NCBI GenBank assembly: GCA_034004685.1
Contig: JAVEWG010000008.1
Location: forward strand, 28,491-92,490
Reading direction: 5' to 3'
DNA: 64,000 nt
Source of the DNA: JAEUNX01 sp034004685
GTDB taxonomy: Bacteria > Pseudomonadota > Gammaproteobacteria > Burkholderiales > Rhodocyclaceae
The position numbers and the translations under genes were made by a program. Below the pieces are notes generated by a model. That model ran no database searches. It was not told the DNA's origin and saw only the letters and a program-made list of their open reading frames with translations. Shown piece after piece: positions 35,673 through 43,385 of this stretch. Position 1 is the first letter of the stretch, and the number at the start of each line of letters is the position of its first letter.

Positions 35673-36215
35673 ATGGCTGCCGTAATCCCACCGGGCAAAT
35701 ACCCGCGATTTTGCACAACGACGCCGGCCACCCTATCAAATACGACACTCTACGGCGACGGGGGCGGCCTCGAAACGTCGGAGATATTTGCACGCGGCAA
35801 GCGGCTCAGATATATCGTAAAGGGCTCAACGGCCAAGGCCCCCAGCGTGGTGGACCGGCTCGAATTGCCCGTGGAGATGTCTTTCTGCCGATTCGCCGGT
35901 GGAGCCCATCCGCTCGATGGCATACCTGCACTGATTGCGGCCGGGGTCGGGACAGGATTCATGTCGCGACTTGCGAAGCGCGGCGTGGAGGTCGTGATCT
36001 GCGGTGAAGCCGATCCCGGTCAGGCGGTCAGGGACTACGTCCAGGGCATGTCCCCCCGCGGAGGATGCTTGCCCCCGAAGAACGGCATGCGGGCACTGAT
36101 GGAGCGCCCGCGGCGGGGCGAGTCGGCGGCTATAGAAGCGCCCTTGTCTGCGACGGCCGTGTGGCGCGGATCGAGAGTCTACCGAGTCTCGGCCCGTCAG
36201 GTTGAGGTGGGTTGA
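35673..36215 (+). CDS. Dinitrogenase Fe-Mo cofactor biosynthesis (NifX-like) family protein, divergent
   Basis: A 180-residue protein whose centre resembles the NifX/NafY-type domain: LELPVEMSFCRFAGGAHPLD, IPALIAAGVGTGFMSRLAKR and GVEVVICGEADPGQAVRDYV. The usual N-terminal strand (MKIAVxSxN) is not recognisable and the ribosome site is weak, so the start is uncertain. The C-terminal 40 residues are basic and unrelated. In non-diazotrophs such proteins are thought to handle metal-sulfur clusters, which would fit the sulfur-related neighbours. Confidence 0.55.
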   Translation: MAAVIPPGKYPRFCTTTPATLSNTTLYGDGGGLETSEIFARGKRLRYIVKGSTAKAPSVVDRLELPVEMSFCRFAGGAHPLDGIPALIAAGVGTGFMSRLAKRGVEVVICGEADPGQAVRDYVQGMSPRGGCLPPKNGMRALMERPRRGESAAIEAPLSATAVWRGSRVYRVSARQVEVG

Positions 36216-36274
36216 GGTGCAGAAGGGCGCCCCCTGCGGAACCGGCTCGTCGTTCCACCGAGGGCGTCGACGGT

Positions 36275-36823
36275 TCAATCCCGATCCACCCGATACATCT
36301 TCTCCGGATTCATCTTCGTGCTCCACGGCAGACCGACGTTCTGCCATCCGTTCCGCAGACGGAACCCAGCCTGCGAGCCATCCTTGAGCACAGCCCCCTG
36401 GAACCCATTGATCACGTAGCGCGCGTTGGGGAAGCCGTGCTCACGCAGGAAGGCGGCGCTCGGCTCGCCCCGCTCGCTTCCCGAGCGGCACATCGTGACG
36501 ATCTCCGCATCGTTCCCCAGGCCGCGTTTCTCGAGCTCCGCCTTGATCCGGGCGACGAAATCCGGGTTGCGTTCGAGCTTGAAGACGCCGCGTTTTTCAT
36601 CCCAGCCGGTACGATCGACGATCAAGTACGGAACATTCACATGTACCGCGTCGGTGAAACCGACGAACATGATCTCGACGGGATCGCGGACGTCGACGAA
36701 GAGCAGCCTGCTGTCGGCCGCCTGTACCCGCTGATAGGTTTCCTGGGCTGAAATGCCGATGTCGACGGCATGGGCGCTGAGCGCGATCAGACTGGCGGAG
36801 ACCGCGAAGAGCAGACGCTTCAT
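36275..36823 (-). CDS. Periplasmic rhodanese-like protein
   Basis: A 182-residue secreted single-domain rhodanese (sulfurtransferase). The signal peptide covers about 1-19 (ALSAHA). The active-site loop is CRSGSERG near residue 112, and DVRDPVEIMFVGF is the conserved first half. Rhodaneses move sulfane sulfur from thiosulfate or persulfides to acceptors. It lies 38 bp after the DsrE-like gene on the same strand, probably one operon for periplasmic sulfur handling. Confidence 0.88.
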   Translation of the reverse strand: MKRLLFAVSASLIALSAHAVDIGISAQETYQRVQAADSRLLFVDVRDPVEIMFVGFTDAVHVNVPYLIVDRTGWDEKRGVFKLERNPDFVARIKAELEKRGLGNDAEIVTMCRSGSERGEPSAAFLREHGFPNARYVINGFQGAVLKDGSQAGFRLRNGWQNVGLPWSTKMNPEKMYRVDRD

Positions 36824-36861
36824 GAGAACTCCTTCTTTGTCGATGGCATGGCGGGTGCCGA

Positions 36862-37278
36862 TCAGAATCCGATGACCCGACGTGTGGGTTCGAGCAAGGC
36901 GCGTCCCATGGCGTCCGGTTTCGCCGGTGCAACCCCACTCCTGAGGTCGTCGGCCTTGTTGCCGGTGTTCGGCAGATAGAGCGCACAGACCGACGCAGTC
37001 GCCCCCTTCTGGATCGCGGCATCGAGCAATTGGGTGGGGGTGACGTTCTGAGGCTTCAGGGTTTCTCCGCCCGCATTCTTCAAGGCGAGGTCCCCGGCCT
37101 TGTCGCAGAGCAGGACATGGACTTGGCCGCCTTGCGCTTGCATCTGGTTGGCCAACACCATTGCCATACCTTGGGTCATGGTGCTTGCCGAGCTCAGCAC
37201 GATGGTCACCGGGAGCTTGTCGGCCATGGCCGCGGAAGAGCCGAGGGCGAGCGCGAGCGAAATGAGGACTTTCTTCAT
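36862..37278 (-). CDS. Periplasmic DsrE-like protein
   Basis: A 138-residue protein with a signal peptide (about 1-19, AAMAD) and a DsrE/DsrF-like alpha/beta domain. Cysteines lie in VHVLLCDKAGDLAL (about 56) and ASVCALYLPNTG (about 99), positions used for sulfur transfer in family members, and PTQLLDAAIQKGA is typical. I chose ATG 37278 because GGAGAGA precedes it and it starts the signal peptide; the frame continues upstream without support. It pairs with the rhodanese gene. Confidence 0.85.
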   Translation of the reverse strand: MKKVLISLALALGSSAAMADKLPVTIVLSSASTMTQGMAMVLANQMQAQGGQVHVLLCDKAGDLALKNAGGETLKPQNVTPTQLLDAAIQKGATASVCALYLPNTGNKADDLRSGVAPAKPDAMGRALLEPTRRVIGF

Positions 37279-37601
37279 GGAATCATCTCTCCGTGGATTG
37301 CGGCCGCGAGCATCTTTGGCACGCATGGTCATCTCTTAATCAAGTACCATGCCAGGCTGTTGATGCGAACAAATATAAATAAAAACAATTAGATGCGGAT
37401 CGGCGAAGTGGCCATCGAGGGCGGTGTGCACGGGCGCCGCCACGAGCGGCAGCAAGCAACTGTCGTTTGTGGCAGAGACGTGGCAGTTGGAGTGGCGGCG
37501 ACATATCGCCGATTGGACCCCGCCGCCTTGCATCGGTGAGGACGGCGGGCGCGGGAAGAGGGATTCGGCCCGGCGGACGTGCCTGCGGCGGGGCGGACGT
37601 G
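37279..37601. other. Intergenic region upstream of the DsrE-rhodanese operon
   Basis: About 320 bp between ybgE and the DsrE-like gene, both minus strand, so the promoter for the latter should lie here. An A/T-rich patch at 37360-37391 stands out. It begins with TTGATGCGAACAAA (37360-37373), whose TTGAT half fits an FNR-type box but whose other half does not, and no -10 is well placed. I see no gene. Confidence 0.35.
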
Positions 37602-37898
37602 CTAGGCGATGGCCAGGCTCAGGAAGCCCAGAGCCGTTCCGAGCAGACAGGCCCAGGTCGAGAAGATGGCGCGCAGAAGCGTCTGCCGCGGAATGAAGCC
37701 GACACCGCGCACGTAGCCTGCGCTCATCGCCCAGAACAGCGCCATCGCCGCCCAGTGGTCCGCACCACCGTCCGGTCCGGCGAGCGCGCGCGGATAGATC
37801 GTCACGGTAAGGGTGATGGCCAGGGCCACCATGAGCGGCAGCCGTCCAAGCGGGGCGCCGCCGGGGCGGCCCGATTCAGAAGATGCGCTCGTCGCCAC
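37602..37898 (-). CDS. ybgE: YbgE family cyd-operon membrane protein
   Basis: A 98-residue small membrane protein resembling YbgE, found at the end of cytochrome bd operons and of unclear role. Three hydrophobic segments are present: LPLMVALAITLTVTIYP, WAAMALFWAMSAGYV and IFSTWACLLGTALGFLSLAI. The start is GTG at 37898 with GGAGAGG upstream, inside the cydX coding region, overlapping it by 23 bp. A longer upstream frame would be antisense-like and is rejected. Confidence 0.75.
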   Translation of the reverse strand: MATSASSESGRPGGAPLGRLPLMVALAITLTVTIYPRALAGPDGGADHWAAMALFWAMSAGYVRGVGFIPRQTLLRAIFSTWACLLGTALGFLSLAIA

Positions 37899-38013
37899 TA
37901 TCGTCCTCTCCCTGCAGGCTGTGTCTCGCGTCCTCGTTCTCGCCCCACATGGCATTGAGAATGGCGAGCAGGACGGCGAAGCCGATGCCGAGCATCCAGG
38001 CGAAGTACCACAT
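37876..38013 (-). CDS. cydX: Cytochrome bd oxidase small subunit CydX
   Basis: A 45-residue single-helix subunit. The translation begins MWYFAWMLGIGFAVLLAILN and continues AMWGENEDARHSLQ, the classic CydX pattern with the essential Trp-Tyr-Phe-Trp start and the Glu after the helix. CydX stabilises the heme b/d site of CydAB. The ribosome site AGGAGGAGG lies just upstream. The gene follows cydB by 15 bp and overlaps ybgE. Confidence 0.93.
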   Translation of the reverse strand: MWYFAWMLGIGFAVLLAILNAMWGENEDARHSLQGEDDSGDERIF

Positions 38014-38028
38014 GGTGTCCTCCTCCTT

Positions 38029-39168
38029 TCAATACGCCGAGCGGCTGTTTTCGCGCACGTACTCGGCAGTGACCTTGCCCGCCATCACCTTGTACGCCCA
38101 ACTGGTGTACGTGACGATGAGCGGCATGAAGATCACGGTGGCCCAGAACATGATGGTGAGGGTACGGTGGCTCGAGACGCTGTCCCACACCGTGAGGCTC
38201 GCGTCCGGCATGGTGGATGAGGGCATCACGAAGGGGAACATCGACACGCCGGCGGTGCCGATCACGCCGACGATGGCGAGCGACGAGGCGACGAAGGCGG
38301 CGAGCGTGCGGCCGCGCGCGGCGAGGACGAGACCGGCCACGCCTCCTGCGTAGGCGAGGGCGGGCACCAGCAGGGTGAGGGGCGCCTCGCGGTAGTTCGT
38401 CATCCAGGCGCCCGCCTCGCGCGCCACCGCCTTGGCGAGCGGGTTGGGCAGCGCCGACGGATCGACCGCGGAGGTGATGGCGAAGCCCGGGATGTCCATT
38501 GCCACCCAGATCCCCGCCACCGAGAAGGCGGCAAGCATGACGGTCCCGAAGACCAAAGCCGCGGTGCGAGCCCGCGCGTAGATCGCGCCCTCCGTGCGGT
38601 GCATCAGGTAGATTGCGCCGTGGAAGGTGATCATCGTGGTCGACACCACCCCGGCGAGCAGAGCGAAGGGGTTGAGCAGCGCCCAGAACGAGCCGGTGTA
38701 GTACGGCACCAGGTTGTCGTCGAAGTGGAAGGGTACGCCCTGCAGCAGGTTGCCGAAGGCCACGCCGAAGATCAGCGGCGGCACCGCCCCGCCCACGAAC
38801 AGGCCCCAGTCCCAGGTCTTGCGCCAGGTCGGGCTCTCCAGCTTGCTGCGGTAGTCGAAGCCCACCGGCCGGAAGAAGAGCGCCCACAACACCGCGAGCA
38901 TCGCCCAGTAGAAACCGGAGAAGGCAGTGGCGTAGACCAGCGGCCAGGCGGCGAAGATCGCACCGCCACCGGTGATGAACCACACCTGGTTGCCATCCCA
39001 GTGCGGGCCGACGGTGTTGATCACCACCCGCCGCTCGACGTCGTCGCGGCCGACGAAGGGCAAGAGCGTCCCCACCCCCATGTCGTGGCCGTCCATCACC
39101 GCGAAGCCCACCAGCAGGACGCCGACGAGCAACCACCAGATCACTTTCAGGGTTTCGTAATCCAGCAT
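38029..39168 (-). CDS. cydB: Cytochrome bd ubiquinol oxidase subunit II
   Basis: A 379-residue integral membrane protein, the same length as E. coli CydB. It begins MLDYETLKVIWWLLVGVLLV with the conserved FAVMDGHDMGVGTLLPF, and has GPHWDGNQVWFITGGGAIFA and FPFVMPSSTMPDASLTVWDS, all family signatures. With CydA it forms a high-affinity quinol oxidase that resists NO, sulfide and cyanide. It follows cydA by 11 bp. Confidence 0.96.
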   Translation of the reverse strand: MLDYETLKVIWWLLVGVLLVGFAVMDGHDMGVGTLLPFVGRDDVERRVVINTVGPHWDGNQVWFITGGGAIFAAWPLVYATAFSGFYWAMLAVLWALFFRPVGFDYRSKLESPTWRKTWDWGLFVGGAVPPLIFGVAFGNLLQGVPFHFDDNLVPYYTGSFWALLNPFALLAGVVSTTMITFHGAIYLMHRTEGAIYARARTAALVFGTVMLAAFSVAGIWVAMDIPGFAITSAVDPSALPNPLAKAVAREAGAWMTNYREAPLTLLVPALAYAGGVAGLVLAARGRTLAAFVASSLAIVGVIGTAGVSMFPFVMPSSTMPDASLTVWDSVSSHRTLTIMFWATVIFMPLIVTYTSWAYKVMAGKVTAEYVRENSRSAY

Positions 39169-39179
39169 GATGGGGCTCC

Positions 39180-40799
39180 TCAAACAATGGTGTCGCCACC
39201 GGCGGAGGCCACCCCGGGCCGCGGCGGCGCCGGCCTCTGCAGCGGCGGCACGGGTGCCTCGTCGGCATAGCGGTCGGTGCCCAGCGTGCTCGGACCCTTG
39301 CGGGCGAACTTCACCATCAGGTACATCTCCACCACGAGCAGCAGGGTGTAGAAGCCGACGAAGCCCGCGAGCGAGCCGTAGAGTGATTCCACCGTGAGGG
39401 TCGAGACCGACAGATGGGTGGGCAGCACGCCGTAGATGGTCCAGGGCTGGCGGCCGTACTCGGCGACGAACCAGCCCACTTCCGAGGCGATCCACGGTGC
39501 CGGCAGGAACCACAGGGCCCAGCGGAGCAGCCAGCGCTTGCTCGCGAAGTTGCCCTTGATGCTGTACCACAGCGCCACCGCGAAGAAGGCCGCCATGGAG
39601 AAGCCCAGCGCCACCATGATGCGGAAGGTCCAGAACATCGGCGCCACGCGCGGAATGGTGTCGGCGACCGCGCGCTCGATGATCTCCGGAGTCACCTGTT
39701 CCATCGAGCCGACGTACTTTCTCAGCAGCAGGCCGAAGCCCAGATCGGCGCGGTGCTCCTCGAACTCGCGGCGCAGGTTCTCGTCGCCGGGCGTCTTCCT
39801 CAGGCCCTCGAGCGCCACCACCGCCTCGATGCCCGACACGATTCGCAGACGGTTCCTGTCGCGGATGTCCTTGATCCCCGGCAGCTCGCGGTCGAGGGTA
39901 CGCGTGCCGATGATGCCCAGCACCCAGGGGATCTCGACCTCCCAGTCGTTTCGCATCTCCGCCTCGTTGATGCCGGCCATGAGCTTGAGGCCGGCAGGGG
40001 CCGGCTCGGTCTCCCACATGCCCTCCATCGCGGCGAGCTTGGTCTGCTGGGCCTCGCCCACGGTGTAGCCGGACTCGTCGCCGAGCACGATCACCGAGCA
40101 GGCCGAGGCGAAGCCGAAGGCCGCGGCGATGCGAAAGCTCTTCTTGGCGAACTCGAGGTCGCGGCCCTTGAGCAGGTACCAGGAGGAGATCGCGAGCACG
40201 AACATGGCGCCCGTCACATAACCGGCCGACACCGTATGCACGAACTTCGCCTGCGCATCCGGGTTGAACAGCACCGCCCAGAAATCGGCAAGCTCCATGC
40301 GCATCGTGATGTAGCTGAACTCGGCGCCCACCGGGTTCTGCATCCAGCCGTTGGCCACCAGGATCCAAAGCGCCGAGACGCTGGTGCCGACTGCCATAAG
40401 GAGGGTCACCAGCAGGTGCTGGCGGCGTGACAGGCGATCCCAGCCGAAGAAGAAGAGCCCGATGAAGGTCGACTCGAGAAAGAAGGCCATCAGGCCTTCG
40501 ATGGCGAGCGGCGCCCCGAAGATGTCGCCCACGTAGTGCGAGTAGTAGGCCCAGTTGGTGCCGAACTGGAACTCGAGGGTGATGCCGGTGGTGACGCCCA
40601 AGGCGAAGTTGATGCCGAAGAGCTTGCCCCAGAAGCGCGTCATGTCCTTGTAGACGACCTTGCCGGTCATCACATAGACGCTCTCCATGATCACCAGCAG
40701 CCAGGTGAGGCCGAGGGTGAGGGGCACGAAGAGAAAGTGGTACATCGCGGTCGCAGCGAACTGCAGCCGCGACAGGTCGACGAGTTGCTCACTGATCAT
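39180..40799 (-). CDS. cydA: Cytochrome bd ubiquinol oxidase subunit I
   Basis: A 539-residue subunit carrying hemes b558, b595 and d. It starts MISEQLVDLSRLQFAATAMYHFLF with the heme b595 ligand His21, followed by KLFGINFALGVTTGITLEFQ and GLFFFGWDRLSRRQH. The length (E. coli: 522) indicates a long Q-loop. I chose the second in-frame ATG (40799) because GGAG lies 9 bp before it; the ATG at 40808 is nearly on top of that site. It overlaps the end of cydP by 11 bp. Confidence 0.95.
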   Translation of the reverse strand: MISEQLVDLSRLQFAATAMYHFLFVPLTLGLTWLLVIMESVYVMTGKVVYKDMTRFWGKLFGINFALGVTTGITLEFQFGTNWAYYSHYVGDIFGAPLAIEGLMAFFLESTFIGLFFFGWDRLSRRQHLLVTLLMAVGTSVSALWILVANGWMQNPVGAEFSYITMRMELADFWAVLFNPDAQAKFVHTVSAGYVTGAMFVLAISSWYLLKGRDLEFAKKSFRIAAAFGFASACSVIVLGDESGYTVGEAQQTKLAAMEGMWETEPAPAGLKLMAGINEAEMRNDWEVEIPWVLGIIGTRTLDRELPGIKDIRDRNRLRIVSGIEAVVALEGLRKTPGDENLRREFEEHRADLGFGLLLRKYVGSMEQVTPEIIERAVADTIPRVAPMFWTFRIMVALGFSMAAFFAVALWYSIKGNFASKRWLLRWALWFLPAPWIASEVGWFVAEYGRQPWTIYGVLPTHLSVSTLTVESLYGSLAGFVGFYTLLLVVEMYLMVKFARKGPSTLGTDRYADEAPVPPLQRPAPPRPGVASAGGDTIV

Positions 40800-40995
40800 G
40801 GCGGCCATCTCCGGAAGTCGGCGGCATGGCGCGTACGGAAGCGGTGACGGCGTGTGCCCGCATCGTTTCGGCGTCGACCGTCACCCGCTCGTCGCGGATG
40901 AAGACCCACCAGAGGACGGTGAGCAGCATGAGCTTGATCGCCACCACCAGCGCGAGCTCGCGAACAAGTTTGCGATCCGTCACGGCGTGCTCCAA
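40789..40995 (-). CDS. cydP: Putative cytochrome oxidase small subunit CydP
   Basis: A 68-residue protein with one membrane helix (about 15-32). The stretch DRKLVRELALVVAIKLMLLT and the following WWVFIRDERV match the CydP pattern, a small protein encoded immediately before cydA in many Proteobacteria. The C-terminal half is soluble. Its overlap with the cydA start suggests coupled translation. Confidence 0.8.
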   Translation of the reverse strand: MEHAVTDRKLVRELALVVAIKLMLLTVLWWVFIRDERVTVDAETMRAHAVTASVRAMPPTSGDGRHDQ

Positions 40996-41039
40996 CGCTT
41001 CTCTACCGGCGCAATGACCGGGTCATGACAACATAGTGC

Positions 41040-41432
41040 TCATTCGAGATTGCGTAGCGCCATCACCCATTCAGCCATCTTGCGGTTTGCTTCCGGTAGC
41101 GGTGCTTCCAGGAAACTGATGACGTAGCGGTCGCCGAGCTCGGCAATGCCGATCGAGCGCGGCCGGACGGCGAGCATGGCCGGATCCGGCAGTTTGGGGC
41201 CGAAACAGAAGATGAGGTTCTTTGCCGCGACGATATCGGGCCGGATCTCGCCTCCGATCAGCTTGGTATGGGCGTAGTGATCGAACTTCGCGATCATCGC
41301 CACGCCCGGATCGGCTTCTGCTTTCGCCTCCAGCGCCTGCAGGAGCTCGTCCAGATGTGCATACGGCGTCTCGGACTTGGCCAGTTCGAGCACGTGGATC
41401 GGGTACTTGTCGGCCAACAGGAAGTTCTTCAT
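41040..41432 (-). CDS. Small conserved protein (DUF6858-like) at the head of the cyd operon
   Basis: A 130-residue soluble protein beginning MKNFLLADKYPIHVLELAKS and containing AMIAKFDHYAHTKLIGGEIR and MLAVRPRSIGIAELGDRYVI. I believe this is the DUF6858 family, but the assignment is from memory. Conserved His/Tyr in FDHYAH and Cys in NLIFCFGP could bind a ligand. It precedes cydP by 44 bp on the same strand and so is probably the first gene of the operon controlled by the box at 41612. Confidence 0.7.
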   Translation of the reverse strand: MKNFLLADKYPIHVLELAKSETPYAHLDELLQALEAKAEADPGVAMIAKFDHYAHTKLIGGEIRPDIVAAKNLIFCFGPKLPDPAMLAVRPRSIGIAELGDRYVISFLEAPLPEANRKMAEWVMALRNLE

Positions 41433-41788
41433 GGCGTTGCCTCCGACCGGGTTGTTTCACGGCGCGGCGGGCTGTGCAAGCAGATGCGGAAGGGCAGCGT
41501 ACCGCCGAAAACGGCGCCCCGATCGCCACGGCGGAGCAATGTCTTCACCCCCCCTGGCCGCGCTGGTCATCTCGCTGCGATTGATTCTTCGCCCTTTGCC
41601 CGGCAGGAGGGTTGACCTGTGTCAACGGGACGTGTCGCCCACGCGGGGCGCAGCGTTCCGCGGCGGAACGCGCCGGCGGCGTCCGTCCTCCCCAGCGCGC
41701 GCAGCAATCCTTGAGCAAGATCAACACGGTCCGGCGTCGGTGCGCGCAGTCTGGTCGATATGCGGCACCGGCCAGTGCCAGGAGGAGC
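41433..41788. other. Divergent control region between cyd operon and octaheme cytochrome gene
   Basis: 356 bp with no gene. Apart from the box at 41612-41625 I see no strong promoter for the plus-strand octaheme gene. The sequence around 41626-41700 is very GC-rich with short inverted stretches (for example around GCGTTCCGCGGCGGAACGC, 41650-41668, a perfect hairpin-forming palindrome). Confidence 0.5.
41584..41625 (-). promoter_or_regulatory. FNR-family class II promoter for the cytochrome bd operon
   Basis: TTGACCTGTGTCAA at 41612-41625 is a perfect TTGAC-N4-GTCAA palindrome. On the minus strand a -10-like hexamer AAGAAT (complement of 41584-41589; four of six consensus positions) is centred exactly 32 bp from the box centre, the spacing of activating FNR/DNR sites at -41.5. 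The implied transcription start is near 41577, leaving a leader of about 145 nt. No suitable -10 lies at that distance on the plus strand. Confidence 0.68.
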
Positions 41789-43372
41789 ATGATGAGCATT
41801 CACCTCCCGCGTGTGATCCTGCAGATCGGGGCATCCCTGTTGGTCGCCCTCGCCGGGCACTCGGCCGTCGGCGGTACCGCCGACCACAGCAAGTTCGACG
41901 AGCTTGAGGGCCCCTTCGCCAGCGGCGAGGAGGTCACCAAGGTGTGCCTGAAGTGTCACACCGAGGCTGCCCGCCAGGTGATGGCCACCCGCCACTGGGT
42001 GTGGGAGTACGTCAATCCCGACACCGGCCAGAAGCTGGGCAAGAAGACCATGGTCAACAGCTTCTGCATCGGCGACCGCTCGAACGAGGCCTTCTGTCAG
42101 GCCTGCCACATCGGCTACGGCTGGAAGGACGCGAGCTTCGACTTCAAGGCGCCGGACAAGGTCGACTGCCTCGCCTGCCACAACACTGGCGGCTACACCA
42201 AGCCGCACGGCCTTGCCGGGCACCCCGCCTACGAGCGCACCGAGTATCCACCCAAGTCGGGCAAGTTCCTCGAGCCGGTCGATCTCGCCTCGGTCGCCCA
42301 GCACGTCGGCGCCACCAGCCGCGAGACCTGCGGCGCCTGTCACTACTACGGCGGCGGTGGCGACGGCGTCAAGCACGGCGACCTCGACTCGTCGCTCAAC
42401 AAGCCTTCGCGCAAGCTCGACGTGCATATGGCCGAGGATGGCGCGAACTTCAGCTGCAGCACCTGCCACCGGTCCGACGAGCACGCGCTGGCCGGCAGCC
42501 GCATCCAGATGACCGCGGCCGACCCCCACGGCCCCGCGCTGCGCGGCGCCGAGGGCGTGCGCAACCCCTCGACCTGCCAGTCCTGCCATGGCGACAAGCC
42601 GCACCGGGAGAGCTGGCTGCATGCCGAGCGGCTCAACGCCCACACCGACAAGCTCGCCTGCCAGACCTGCCATATTCCCGAGTTCGCCAGGGGCGGGGTG
42701 GCGACAAAGATGAGCTGGGACTGGTCGACGGCTGGCCGGCTCACGCCCGAGGGCAAGCCCTTCCAGGAGAAGGACGCGCACGGTCACGTGGTCTACGACA
42801 GCAAGAAGGGCAGCTTCACGCTGGGCGAGAACGTCGCGCCCGACTACGTGTGGTTCAACGGCAAGGTCACCTACACGCTGCAGAGCGACAAGATCGACCC
42901 GACCAAGCCGGTGGCGATCAACGCCTTCCACGGCGGCCCGGACGACCCGAATGCGCGCATCTGGCCGGTGAAGCGGTTTCGCGGCAATCAGCCCTACGAC
43001 GTCGAGCACAAGACATTGCTCGTGCCGCACACCGCGGTGCCCGACGACAGCGCCTACTGGTACAACTTCGACTGGGCCAAGGCCCTCGCGGCGGGGGCGC
43101 AGGCCACCGGCGCCCCGTTCAGCGGCAAGTTCGACTTCGTGCGCTCCGAGATGCTGTGGCCGATCACCCACATGGTCGCACCCAAGGCGCAGGCGGTCCG
43201 CTGCAGCCAGTGCCACAGCGCCGAGGGGCGGCTGAAGGGCGTCGGCGGCGTCTACGTGCCCGGCCAGAGCGGCAGTCCGATCCTCGACCGGATCGGCTGG
43301 CTCGCCGCACTCGCTACCCTCGTCGCCGTCCTTGCGCACGGCGCCGTGCGCATCTTCCTCTCCAGGAAATAG
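41789..43372 (+). CDS. Octaheme c-type cytochrome, tetrathionate reductase (OTR) family
   Basis: A 527-residue periplasmic multiheme enzyme. Eight CxxCH sites are visible in order: CLKCH, CQACH, CLACH, CGACH, CSTCH, CQSCH, CQTCH and CSQCH. A signal peptide or anchor spans about 8-28, and a C-terminal membrane helix (about 505-523, LAALATLVAVLAHGAVRIFL) should anchor it. The Shewanella homologue OTR reduces tetrathionate, nitrite and hydroxylamine in vitro; the physiological substrate is unknown. GGAGGAGC lies just before the ATG. A cytochrome b gene follows by 13 bp and is the likely electron donor. Confidence 0.92.
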   Translation: MMSIHLPRVILQIGASLLVALAGHSAVGGTADHSKFDELEGPFASGEEVTKVCLKCHTEAARQVMATRHWVWEYVNPDTGQKLGKKTMVNSFCIGDRSNEAFCQACHIGYGWKDASFDFKAPDKVDCLACHNTGGYTKPHGLAGHPAYERTEYPPKSGKFLEPVDLASVAQHVGATSRETCGACHYYGGGGDGVKHGDLDSSLNKPSRKLDVHMAEDGANFSCSTCHRSDEHALAGSRIQMTAADPHGPALRGAEGVRNPSTCQSCHGDKPHRESWLHAERLNAHTDKLACQTCHIPEFARGGVATKMSWDWSTAGRLTPEGKPFQEKDAHGHVVYDSKKGSFTLGENVAPDYVWFNGKVTYTLQSDKIDPTKPVAINAFHGGPDDPNARIWPVKRFRGNQPYDVEHKTLLVPHTAVPDDSAYWYNFDWAKALAAGAQATGAPFSGKFDFVRSEMLWPITHMVAPKAQAVRCSQCHSAEGRLKGVGGVYVPGQSGSPILDRIGWLAALATLVAVLAHGAVRIFLSRK

Positions 43373-43385
43373 GCGGGGTGACATC

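Noticed and set aside
37360..37373. Half-matching FNR-type box before the DsrE-like gene
   Set aside because: Only one half-site fits and no -10 lies at the right distance, so it is noted in the intergenic entry but not called as a site.
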